A stretch of DNA of 15,644 bases, from contig CAYOFK010000061.1 in assembly GCA_964403185.1 (NCBI GenBank), forward strand, positions 1-15,644, given 5' to 3'. The stretch is from CAYOFK01 sp964403185. GTDB taxonomy: Bacteria; Bacteroidota; Bacteroidia; Bacteroidales; VadinHA17. Below are positions 1-6,700 of the stretch, piece after piece. Each line of letters begins with the position of its first letter. Position 1 is the stretch's first letter. The translations under genes were made by a program, and so were the position numbers. Under the pieces are notes generated by a model, which had not been told where the DNA came from, made no database searches, and saw nothing but the letters and a program-made list of their open reading frames with translations.

Positions 1-2
1 TT

Positions 3-551
3 CATTTCTGCTTTATTGGACACATTTTCTTTAAGTATTACTTCAAATCCGGCATGTATTTCCGTCTGAATCTGGGATTTGGCAGCGGAAGTTCCACTTA
101 CGGTGATGTGTTTAAACTGTCGGGGGGCGGACTCACCTTCGGGGGGCGGATTGGATACAGGGCCTCCGGAAAAATTGGCATTCACGGCCTTTTATCCGGC
201 ATGTCATTTACACGCATTACATCAGACAACATCTACTATTCGGCAGACGGACTGGCCTTCACAAGCCTGGGGGGCGGTCTCAGCATTTACTTTGGGAAAG
301 GGTATTCTTACTTCATGCCGGAGATTGTTTATACAATGACCGGACTTACAAACGGCGGAAACGTGGGCACCACCCAGGGAGGCTTTGGATTTAATCTCCT
401 TGGAGGGTACGATTTCAATATAGCAAGGAAAATGGGATTGGGCATGAATGGCATTTTCCATTATGGCTCAATGAAGGATCAGGGAGATAATCCGCCAACC
501 GTAAAGAATATCTATTATGGCATTGAAATCACTCTCCGTTTTGGTAAATAG
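3..551 (+). CDS. Outer-membrane beta-barrel protein, 5'-truncated by window edge
   Basis: The reading frame is open from the first bases of the window to the TAA at 549-551. The first in-frame ATG (position 54) lies inside what reads as a beta-strand (SGMYFRLNLGFGSG) and is followed by no signal peptide, so it is probably an internal Met and the true start lies upstream. The visible ~180 residues alternate short amphipathic strands with Gly-rich turns (GGGLTFGGRIGY, GGGLSIYFGKG, GGFGFNLLGGYDF) and end with an aromatic-containing last strand (EITLRFGK), as in small 8-stranded Bacteroidota outer-membrane barrels of the porin-family/OmpW-like type. The ligand or role cannot be read from the sequence. 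It is followed by 113 bp of intergenic DNA carrying the atpD promoter, so it is not clearly in the atp operon. Confidence 0.6.
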   Translation, partial: HFCFIGHIFFKYYFKSGMYFRLNLGFGSGSSTYGDVFKLSGGGLTFGGRIGYRASGKIGIHGLLSGMSFTRITSDNIYYSADGLAFTSLGGGLSIYFGKGYSYFMPEIVYTMTGLTNGGNVGTTQGGFGFNLLGGYDFNIARKMGLGMNGIFHYGSMKDQGDNPPTVKNIYYGIEITLRFGK

Positions 552-622
552 GATTTGATACCCCTTTATTTGTGTGTTCCGAAGAAGCTTCAGAATTTCC
601 CTTTTTCCTCTGGAAAAAATAG

Positions 623-630
623 TACATTTG
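623..630 (+). promoter_or_regulatory. Bacteroidota -7 promoter element upstream of atpD
   Basis: TACATTTG matches the Bacteroidota sigma-ABfr -7 consensus TAnnTTTG exactly. Transcription would start near 637, leaving a leader of about 28 nt before the atpD ATG at 665. The -33 element is weak (only a T-rich tract around 597-606). Confidence 0.55.
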
Positions 631-664
631 TGCCACATAAAAACAGACTAAACCAGTAATATAA

Positions 665-2176
665 ATGTCAAATACTATTGGAATCATAACCCAGGTTATC
701 GGACCGGTTGTAGATGTGAGTTTTGAACAGGAAGGATCGGTTCTTCCGGATATCATGGATGCAATGGAGATCAATAAGCCTGACGGGTCACGGTTGATTC
801 TGGAATGTCAGCAGCACATTGGCGAAAATACAGTACGGACCATTGCCATGGATTCCACAGACGGTTTACAGCGTGGCACTGAAGTTGTTGCCACGGGCAA
901 CCCCATCATGATGCCTGTTGGAGAGCAAATCCGCGGACGCCTCATGAACGTGATCGGGGAACCCATTGACGGGATCGGAGCTCTGGATAAAAAACACGGA
1001 TATCCCATTCACAGACCCCCCCCCCCATTTAAGGAGCTGACCACGGAAAAGGAAGTGCTTTTTACAGGGATCAAGGTGATAGACCTGATCGAACCTTATT
1101 CAAAAGGGGGCAAAGTTGGGTTGTTCGGGGGCGCCGGAGTTGGGAAAACCGTTGTGATCCTTGAACTGATCAACAATATTGCCAAAGCCTATACCGGGCT
1201 TTCAGTGTTTGCCGGTGTGGGTGAACGTACCCGTGAAGGAAACGACCTGTTGAGGGAGATGCTGGAAGCCGGGGTAATAGATTATGGTCAGGCTTTTTTG
1301 AAAGACATGGAAGCCGGCGGATGGGACCTGAGTAAGGTTGACCGGAAAAAACTGAAAGATTCAAAGCTGGCACTGGTATTTGGCCAGATGAATGAACCTC
1401 CGGGGGCTCGGGCCCGTGTGGCCCTTTCCGGATTATGCATAGCAGAATATTTCAGGGATGGAGAAGGTGAAGGAGAGGGGAAAGACATTCTTTTCTTTAT
1501 GGACAATATTTTCAGGTTCACACAAGCAGGTTCAGAAGTATCTGCGTTGCTGGGACGGATGCCCTCAGCAGTGGGCTATCAGCCCACTCTGTCCACTGAA
1601 ATGGGAGAACTTCAGGAGCGGATCACTTCCACAAAACACGGGAGTATTACTTCGGTGCAGGCCATTTATGTGCCGGCTGATGATCTCACAGATCCGGCGC
1701 CGGCCACCACCTTTGCACACCTGGATGCCACCACTGTTCTCAGCCGTAAAATCTCCGAACTGGGGATCTATCCTGCAATTGATCCCCTGGATTCAACCTC
1801 CCGGATCCTGTCTCCGGAAATTGTTGGAAAAGACCACTATGAAACGGCTCAAAGGGTGAAAGAGATCCTCCAGCGTTATAAGGAGTTGAATGACATTATC
1901 GCCATCCTGGGAATGGAAGAGCTGGCAGAGGAAGACAAGGTGGTGGTCCAGCGGGCCCGCCGTGTCCAGCGGTTCCTGTCACAACCTTTCCATGTGGCCG
2001 AGCAGTTTACAAATGTTCCCGGAAAGTGGGTCCCCATTGAAGATACCATCAAAGGATTTAAAATGATCCTGGATGGTGAAGTGGACGAATATCCGGAAGG
2101 AGCCTTCCACATGGTAGGTGCCATTGAAGAGGCTGTTGAGAAAGGAAAAATGATGTTAACGGAAGCAGAAGCCTGA
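665..2176 (+). CDS. atpD: F1F0 ATP synthase subunit beta
   Basis: Catalytic beta subunit of F-type ATP synthase, which makes ATP from ADP and phosphate on the cytoplasmic F1 head. All landmark motifs are present in the 503-residue product: Walker A GGAGVGKT at 155-162, GERTREGNDL at 186-195, Walker B ILFFMDN ending at D280, then FTQAGSEVSALLGRMPSAVG from 285. Residues about 204-235, plus the Gly/Glu stretch GEGEGEG at 266-272 before Walker B, are extra relative to the ~460-residue E. coli protein. Such insertions are typical of Bacteroidota AtpD. It is the first gene of an atpD-atpC pair. The other atp subunits are not in the window, in keeping with the split atp loci common in this phylum. 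An 11-C homopolymer (1016-1026) encodes a PPPP stretch at 118-121 without breaking the frame. Confidence 0.97.
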   Translation: MSNTIGIITQVIGPVVDVSFEQEGSVLPDIMDAMEINKPDGSRLILECQQHIGENTVRTIAMDSTDGLQRGTEVVATGNPIMMPVGEQIRGRLMNVIGEPIDGIGALDKKHGYPIHRPPPPFKELTTEKEVLFTGIKVIDLIEPYSKGGKVGLFGGAGVGKTVVILELINNIAKAYTGLSVFAGVGERTREGNDLLREMLEAGVIDYGQAFLKDMEAGGWDLSKVDRKKLKDSKLALVFGQMNEPPGARARVALSGLCIAEYFRDGEGEGEGKDILFFMDNIFRFTQAGSEVSALLGRMPSAVGYQPTLSTEMGELQERITSTKHGSITSVQAIYVPADDLTDPAPATTFAHLDATTVLSRKISELGIYPAIDPLDSTSRILSPEIVGKDHYETAQRVKEILQRYKELNDIIAILGMEELAEEDKVVVQRARRVQRFLSQPFHVAEQFTNVPGKWVPIEDTIKGFKMILDGEVDEYPEGAFHMVGAIEEAVEKGKMMLTEAEA

Positions 2177-2199
2177 CAGTATCCAGTAATTCGCACGCT

Positions 2200-2442
2200 A
2201 TGCATCTAGAAATTATCACACCGGAAGGAACCGTCTTTTCAGGCGAGATCAAACTGATCAGGGTGCCGGGCACCAAGGGTTCCTTTGAGGTTCTTCAAAA
2301 TCATGCCCCCCTGATCTCGACACTTGAAAAAGGAAACATTAAAGTCGTTGAAAAGAGTGATAAAGAAAGTCATTTTGACATCAATGGCGGAGTGATTGAA
2401 GTAAGGGATAATACAATCATTGTACTTGGCGATTTCGTATAA
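2200..2442 (+). CDS. atpC: F1F0 ATP synthase subunit epsilon (short form)
   Basis: Epsilon subunit of the F1 central stalk, which couples rotation of the gamma shaft to the F0 ring and can modulate ATPase activity. The 80-residue product matches the N-terminal beta-sandwich domain: LEIITPEGTVFSGEI, then VPGTKGSFEVLQNHAPLIST, then the INGGVIEVRDNTIIVL strand pair. The C-terminal helical hairpin, which in ~135-residue homologues gives inhibitory control, is absent. This short form is usual in Bacteroidota, so it is not a truncation. The gene starts 23 bp after the atpD stop, and its own stop (2440-2442) lies one base before the ATG of the next gene. Confidence 0.95.
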   Translation: MHLEIITPEGTVFSGEIKLIRVPGTKGSFEVLQNHAPLISTLEKGNIKVVEKSDKESHFDINGGVIEVRDNTIIVLGDFV

Positions 2443-2443
2443 T

Positions 2444-3169
2444 ATGCGCACCCTGTTTTATATTTTATTGGGATGGTTCTGTGTCCTTCCCGGATTCAGC
2501 CAGAAACGTGAAGTATCGTTTATGGCTGCAGATGGATTGGAGGTCACAGGCGACCTTTATGCCGCCAACCCCGTCGCCCATTATATCATCCTTTTTCACC
2601 AGGCCGGATCATCGCGGGGCGAGTTTCAGGAGATCGTCCCAAGGTTCCGGAAAATGGGATACAATGTGCTGGCAGTGGACCTGCGGTCCGGATCCAACAT
2701 GAATTATGTCAACAATGCCACGGCTGAAAGAGCTCGTGCAAAGAGCCTTTCAGTCAGCATGTTCGATGCATACAAAGACATTGTGGCTGCCATAGAATTT
2801 GTGGGAACCCAAACAAACCTCCCGGTGATCTTATTGGGGAGTTCTTATTCTGCCTCCCTGGTTCTGGAGGAGGCCTGTGTGAATCCCGGAGTCAAAGCTG
2901 TGATTTCGTTCAGTCCCGGCGAATACTTTCCGGGACATTCCGTAAAAGGATCCATTAAAGGTCTCGACAAACCCTCTTTTATTACTGCAACAGTGGAAGA
3001 GGAACCTTTTGTAAATGACCTTGTAGAAAACGTTCTTCAACGCATTGTTTTTGTTCCTCAGGGCGGAGCAGGACAACATGGGGCCAGAGCCCTCTGGAAA
3101 GAGAATGAAACCTCTTCAGAATACTGGCTGGCACTGATCATGTTTATCAGGTCCCTGGAAAACCTGTAG
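2444..3169 (+). CDS. Secreted alpha/beta hydrolase, dienelactone-hydrolase-like
   Basis: A 241-residue exported serine hydrolase; the substrate is unknown. I chose the ATG at 2444 because it gives a clean signal peptide (MRTLFYILLGWFCVLPGFSQ, cleavage after Q20). The upstream in-frame ATG at 2420 would overlap atpC and bury that signal. Visible fold marks: oxyanion-hole segment FHQAGSSRGEF at 51-61, strand and loop NVLAVDLRSGS at 74-84, nucleophile elbow LLGSSYSA with S134 as the likely nucleophile (last Gly of GxSxG replaced by Ser), SFSPGEYF at 155-162, and H212 in GQHGARAL as the likely catalytic His. The acid is less clear; E185-E187 is a candidate stretch. Its start codon is one base after the atpC stop, which suggests translational coupling in the atpDC operon, although no functional link to ATP synthase is known. 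Confidence 0.75.
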   Translation: MRTLFYILLGWFCVLPGFSQKREVSFMAADGLEVTGDLYAANPVAHYIILFHQAGSSRGEFQEIVPRFRKMGYNVLAVDLRSGSNMNYVNNATAERARAKSLSVSMFDAYKDIVAAIEFVGTQTNLPVILLGSSYSASLVLEEACVNPGVKAVISFSPGEYFPGHSVKGSIKGLDKPSFITATVEEEPFVNDLVENVLQRIVFVPQGGAGQHGARALWKENETSSEYWLALIMFIRSLENL

Positions 3170-3178
3170 ATTTAAATC

Positions 3179-3278
3179 NNNNNNNNNNNNNNNNNNNNNN
3201 NNNNNNNNNNNNNNNNNNNNNNNNNNNNNNNNNNNNNNNNNNNNNNNNNNNNNNNNNNNNNNNNNNNNNNNNNNNNNN
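3179..3278. other. Assembly gap of 100 N
   Basis: A run of exactly 100 unknown bases, the conventional placeholder for a scaffold join of unknown length. It removes the 3' end of the minus-strand Crp/Fnr gene and any terminator between it and the hydrolase gene. Distance across this point should not be trusted. Confidence 0.98.
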
Positions 3279-3871
3279 CGGATCACACTTTCCTTTGTGA
3301 GCGCCGCCAGGTCCGCCAGGTCCTGGCGGGAGAGTGTTGTATCAAAGAATGCATTTTCATAAATATTATTTGACAGATACAGCAGGGTATCTGCCACCCT
3401 TCCCGGCATTTGTTTATGGGTTAAATTGACCAGTTTTTCATAGGATCTGATATTCTTGTTGTTAAGATAACCGATAAACTTCATGGCAAATTCCTGATTC
3501 TGATTCAACAGGGTTTTAAAGGCTTTGATATCAATAAAACAGGCGGAAGTATCTTCCAGGGCTGCGGTTGAAAAATGGTGTCTGTAGTCCACTTCAAAAC
3601 CGGGCCCTCCAACGAGATCACCGTTTTTAACCAGGCTCAGAATCAAATCTTTCTTATAGGTGTCTTCGATATATACTTTGGCCAGACCTTTGGTAATGCA
3701 GGCTAAATGCGTGAAGGGCCCCCCTTGTTTAAAAATAATTTCTCCGGATTTGAAACGGACCTCAAACTTATTTTCACTTAAATAGTCCATTTCGCCTTCG
3801 TTGAGCGGCTCAAAAAGCTCTGATTTTTGCTCGCAAACAGTGCAATCGGACATGTGATCGTTATTTATCAT
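3279..3871 (-). CDS. Crp/Fnr-family transcriptional regulator, C-terminus lost in gap
   Basis: N-terminal cyclic-nucleotide-binding-fold sensor domain (about residues 20-115, e.g. FKSGEIIFKQGGPFTHLACI, then GDLVGGPGF), a dimerisation helix (about 120-150), and the beginning of the winged helix-turn-helix (LSRQDLADLAALTKESVI, 180-197). The frame then runs into the 100-N gap, so the recognition helix and the stop are missing. Cysteines lie at C10 and C13 (DCTVC), C58 and C111 (ALEDTSACFID). The CxxC and C111 match the positions of E. coli Fnr C20/C23 and C122, but the third N-terminal Cys of Fnr is absent. An alternative start is M7 at 3853. The gene is divergent from the hexaheme cytochrome gene, which suggests local control of it. 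It is a paralogue of the regulator at 8374-9069. Confidence 0.85.
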
Positions 3872-3936
3872 GGTCAGAAAATTCCTGAGAAATACAGATA
3901 CTTATTCAATACAGAATGTCTCAGAGGAAGGTGTCA

Positions 3937-3950
3937 TTGACAAATATCAT
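3937..3950. promoter_or_regulatory. Fnr-like palindrome in the regulator/hexaheme intergenic region
   Basis: TTGACAAATATCAT matches the Fnr box TTGAT-N4-ATCAA at 8 of 10 specified positions. It lies 66 bp upstream of the Crp/Fnr start codon and about 170 bp upstream of the hexaheme gene, so it could serve autoregulation. Confidence 0.45.
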
Positions 3951-3979
3951 AAAAAAAACAACTTTAAACAAGATCCGGG

Positions 3980-3993
3980 TTAAAATATATCAA
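3980..3993. promoter_or_regulatory. Degenerate Fnr-like site
   Basis: TTAAAATATATCAA keeps one good half-site (ATCAA) and the TATAT core of the perfect box at 9119-9132. On the opposite strand it reads CCGG-TTGATATAT, closely like the CCGGATTGATATAT context of that second box. It may be a diverged copy of the same operator. Confidence 0.35.
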
Positions 3994-4025
3994 CCGGAGT
4001 ACTAAATTAATCCTCATAAAAATGT

Positions 4026-4062
4026 AATATTTCCGGTATTTTAATTCATACATGGAAATATT
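4026..4062. promoter_or_regulatory. 9-bp inverted repeat just upstream of the hexaheme promoter
   Basis: AATATTTCC (4026-4034) is the exact reverse complement of GGAAATATT (4054-4062), with 19 bp between. It spans roughly -56 to -20 relative to the start predicted from the -7 element at 4068, so a dimeric regulator or a transcript hairpin is possible. The region is AT-rich, so chance is not excluded. Confidence 0.3.
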
Positions 4063-4067
4063 TTAAA

Positions 4068-4075
4068 TACATTTG
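4068..4075 (+). promoter_or_regulatory. -7 promoter element of the hexaheme cytochrome gene
   Basis: TACATTTG fits TAnnTTTG exactly and is identical to the element before atpD. Transcription would start near 4082, 37 nt before the ATG at 4119. No good -33 TTG is seen at the right distance, which fits an activator-dependent promoter. Confidence 0.5.
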
Positions 4076-4118
4076 TTAAAGTGAAGATCCAATGTACATT
4101 AACCAAAACACATATACC

Positions 4119-5186
4119 ATGAAAAAATTCAATGTCTTGATGTCACTGATGCTTTTTGCAGCACTGGTCATCACTTCCTGTGAAGGTCCGGCAGGCCCCC
4201 AGGGAGCAGTTGGCCCGGCAGGCCCTCAGGGTGAGCAGGGAATCCAGGGTGTTCAGGGGCAACCAGGAACCGCCACCTGTGTTGTGTGTCACGACAATTC
4301 ACAGTCCATTGCAGCCAAATCTACACAGTGGGAGCTTTCAAAACATGCTACCGGTGGAAACTATGTGAGAAATCACACCGACTGTGCAGTGTGTCATACC
4401 AGTCAGGGATTCCGTGAGAGGATAGTGAATGACGATAAGGTAACGGCAGCTGATATTCAGGATCCCAATCCGATCAACTGCTACACCTGTCACAATATTC
4501 ATGAGACCCATACTTCGGCGGACTGGGGTTTCACAAAAACAGATGCGGTTGATTTCTGGGTAGGCGGCACCTTTGATTTTGGTAAGGCAAATGTTTGTGC
4601 CAGTTGCCATCAGAACCGTGAGCCGGGAGTAACCCTCAACAAAGATGCAACGGTTAACGATACCGTTACTATTACATCTCCCTACTGGGGGCCCCACTAT
4701 GCTGTTCAGGGCATGTTCATTGCCGGTATGGGTGGTATAGAGTACGGAACAGGGTATAGCAATTCATCACATACCACCCTGGTAACGGATGCATGTGTTA
4801 CCTGTCATATGGCTGATGTAGCCTATGGTTCTTCTCCAATGGCCGGTGGTCATACCATGAACATTACATTCCTTTACCATGGATCCACAAGATATAATTT
4901 CAACGGTTGTACGGCCTGCCATGCAGACACAGATGCTCTTTTAACTAAAGTTACAGATACTAAAACAGCCATGGAAACGGCCATTGCTTCCCTTAAAGCA
5001 AAATTGATTGCACGTGGTGTTCTGGATGCAAATGATCATATTGTGCCCGGAAGAGTCAGTACTATTGAAGCCGGCGCTGTCTGGAATTATATTATGCTGA
5101 TTAAGGATAAGAGTTTTGGCACGCATAACGATGCCTATGCAACCACATTGGCCGCTAATACTGAAACGGCTATAGATGCATTATAG
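4119..5186 (+). CDS. Hexaheme c-type cytochrome lipoprotein with collagen-like tether
   Basis: A predicted periplasmic or surface electron carrier of 355 residues. The ATG at 4119 is preferred over 4092 because it starts a lipoprotein signal (MKKFNVLMSLMLFAALVITS, lipid-anchored C21). Directly after the anchor come ten Gly-X-Y triplets (residues 23-52, GPAGPQGAVGPAGPQG then GEQGIQGVQGQPGTA), a short collagen-like stalk. The heme region follows with six CXXCH motifs starting at C54, C89, C121, C160, C226 and C264. Extra His residues (H76, H86, H128, H131, H193, H218, H245, H254) could be distal ligands. The tail WNYIMLIKDKSFGTHNDAY (322-340) resembles the C-terminal helix and HNxxY segment of cytochrome c552/NrfA-related multiheme proteins. 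The NrfA-type CXXCK motif is missing, so a nitrite reductase role is not supported. A strong terminator follows. Confidence 0.85.
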   Translation: MKKFNVLMSLMLFAALVITSCEGPAGPQGAVGPAGPQGEQGIQGVQGQPGTATCVVCHDNSQSIAAKSTQWELSKHATGGNYVRNHTDCAVCHTSQGFRERIVNDDKVTAADIQDPNPINCYTCHNIHETHTSADWGFTKTDAVDFWVGGTFDFGKANVCASCHQNREPGVTLNKDATVNDTVTITSPYWGPHYAVQGMFIAGMGGIEYGTGYSNSSHTTLVTDACVTCHMADVAYGSSPMAGGHTMNITFLYHGSTRYNFNGCTACHADTDALLTKVTDTKTAMETAIASLKAKLIARGVLDANDHIVPGRVSTIEAGAVWNYIMLIKDKSFGTHNDAYATTLAANTETAIDAL

Positions 5187-5203
5187 GATCCACAAGGTTT
5201 TTT

Positions 5204-5235
5204 AAAAAAAAGCTTCGAAAGAGGCTTTTTTTTTT
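5204..5235 (+). terminator. Rho-independent terminator after the hexaheme gene
   Basis: Stem GCTTC/GAGGC (one T-G wobble) closed by a GAAA tetraloop and flanked by eight A and ten T, which extend the stem and give the U-tract. It lies 17 bp after the hexaheme stop and 35 bp before the next cytochrome gene, so it can act as a full or partial terminator within the cluster. Confidence 0.8.
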
Positions 5236-5269
5236 AAATTTAGAAGTTCTTACCAAAGAAATTAATATA

Positions 5270-5659
5270 ATGAAAAGACGGTGGATTAACTTATTGATTG
5301 TTGCTGGAATTGTCGGCATGTTTATGGGTTCATGTAACTACGATTATATTGTATTCCCGGAACAACTTCCTCCGGACACCAGCAAAACGTACAGTTTTAA
5401 AAATGATGTGGTGGGTATTTTTGATGCCAGCAGCTGCACCAATTGCCATCCTTCAGCGGGGGGTCTTGACCTCACAGAAAACAATGCATACGCCAGTATC
5501 TGGGCCAATAGTCTTGTTGACACAACGGATGCTGAAAACAGCAAGATCTGGTATTATCCACATCCGGCCACAGGATCTCATGGCACCAGATACGGCGCTG
5601 CGGATCCCAGGGTGGGCTACATGCTGGAATGGATCAAACAGGGTGCAAAGGATAATTAA
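5270..5659 (+). CDS. Small monoheme c-type cytochrome lipoprotein
   Basis: A 129-residue protein with a positively charged start (MKRRW), hydrophobic segment and lipobox FMGSC, giving a lipid anchor at C22. A Pro-rich linker (FPEQLPPDT) precedes a compact cytochrome domain: SFKNDVVGIFDASSCTNCHP with the single CXXCH at C56-H60, a middle region NAYASIWANSLVD, and a final helix YMLEWIKQGAKDN. This layout (strand, CXXCH, Gly-rich GGLDLT, WIxxGA helix) is that of small cytochromes of the cytochrome_c/PSCyt type. The distal ligand may be a His in PHPATGSHG or the Met in GYMLEW; I cannot decide. The gene ends 14 bp before the DUF5777 barrel, so the two are probably co-transcribed and co-translated. 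Confidence 0.8.
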   Translation: MKRRWINLLIVAGIVGMFMGSCNYDYIVFPEQLPPDTSKTYSFKNDVVGIFDASSCTNCHPSAGGLDLTENNAYASIWANSLVDTTDAENSKIWYYPHPATGSHGTRYGAADPRVGYMLEWIKQGAKDN

Positions 5660-5673
5660 TAAAAATGCAAATA

Positions 5674-6570
5674 ATGAAAAAAATATCTTTGATACTGCTA
5701 TGTCTGGCCTTCCTGGTTCAGGGCCGGGCCCAGGAAACCGGGGAAAAACCGGAACGTGACGACCGGCCGGTACGGTCCGCGTTTGAAAGCGGAATCCTTA
5801 TTGATGCCCAGACCAATATCATCCCCGATCAGAATACCCTGGAAATGATCATCCAGCATAAGTTCGGACCCATGACCAACGGATTTTCAGATCTGTTCGG
5901 GATCTATGCCCCGGGAGCCAATGTGAGAATTAATTTTAATTACAGCATACTTGATAAACTGATGGTGGGGTATGGTCTCACCAAGACCAATATGACCAGC
6001 GATTTCCAGGCAAAGTGGGCCATCCTGCAGCAGACACGGTCAGGCCATATTCCCGTTGCTGTTACGGTTTACGGGAACCTGGCAATAGATGGCCGGCCCA
6101 GTGAGGAGTTGGGAATAAACTACAGTTTTATTAACCGTCTTTCTTATTTTGCACAGGTGATCGTGGGACGGAAATTCACCAACTGGTTTACCCTCCAGGC
6201 CAATGCCAGTTTTTCACACTTTAACCTGGTGCCTGCTGACCAAACCGATCCCAGAAAAGCCTATGACCACAACAAGATCTCTTTCGGCGTGAGCGGCCGG
6301 CTTAAATTCTCGTCTATGTCTTCTGTGATTTTTACATACGACGATCCATTGAATTCTGCAAGCCTGAGCAAACCGGAACTACCCATCCTGCCCAAACCCA
6401 AACTGACTATTGGATATGAGGTGTCCACTGGCCCTCATGCCTTTCAGATCTATGCCGGAACCGCCAATGGAATACTGCCTCAGCATGACATGATCTTCAA
6501 CCAAAACGATATAGGCAGCCTTGATGGATGGATGTTTGGGTTCACTATAACACGGTTATGGGGATTTTAA
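5674..6570 (+). CDS. DUF5777-family outer-membrane beta-barrel protein
   Basis: A 298-residue exported barrel. The ATG at 5674 is chosen over 5665 because it begins a canonical signal peptide (MKKISLILLCLAFLVQGRAQ, cleavage after Q20). The mature part shows the DUF5777 pattern as I know it: SAFESGILIDAQTNIIP, then TLEMIIQHKFG, SDLFGIYAPGANVRINFNY, DKLMVGYGLTKTNMTSDF, WAILQQTRSGHIPVAVTVYG, RLSYFAQVIVGRKFTNWFTL, each strand followed by a turn. It ends in an aromatic-terminated strand (GFTITRLWGF). No heme motif is present. In Bacteroidota, DUF5777 proteins are recurrently found next to c-type cytochromes or YceI-like proteins, but no biochemical function is established. Its place directly after a monoheme lipoprotein suggests a membrane partner for electron or solute passage. 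Confidence 0.8.
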   Translation: MKKISLILLCLAFLVQGRAQETGEKPERDDRPVRSAFESGILIDAQTNIIPDQNTLEMIIQHKFGPMTNGFSDLFGIYAPGANVRINFNYSILDKLMVGYGLTKTNMTSDFQAKWAILQQTRSGHIPVAVTVYGNLAIDGRPSEELGINYSFINRLSYFAQVIVGRKFTNWFTLQANASFSHFNLVPADQTDPRKAYDHNKISFGVSGRLKFSSMSSVIFTYDDPLNSASLSKPELPILPKPKLTIGYEVSTGPHAFQIYAGTANGILPQHDMIFNQNDIGSLDGWMFGFTITRLWGF

Positions 6571-6700
6571 GGACCGGGATACATGTGACCGGATTTCTGC
6601 ATTTTTATATGAATATTAAATATTGCAAAGCCTCATTTTATGGTACAAAACATATATTGCAGGTGAAAGCATTGTATAAGCACTTAAAAACTACGAACGG

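Noticed and set aside
2420..2443. Upstream ATG of the hydrolase at 2420
   Set aside because: It overlaps the end of atpC and adds eight residues before a perfectly good signal peptide; 2444 is the better start.
3116..3278. Extension of the minus-strand regulator through the gap to 3116
   Set aside because: The frame across 100 N of unknown true length is meaningless, and the stretch beyond the gap is antisense to the hydrolase gene.
4185..4274. Gly-X-Y stretch as a DNA tandem repeat or CRISPR-like array
   Set aside because: The repetition is at protein level (Gly every third residue); the underlying DNA units are 9 bp and imperfect, with no spacers.
4119..5186. Hexaheme protein as NrfA-type nitrite reductase
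   Set aside because: The C-terminal segment is reminiscent of the c552 family, but there are six CXXCH sites, no CXXCK catalytic heme, and a collagen-like leader; the catalytic residues cannot be supported.
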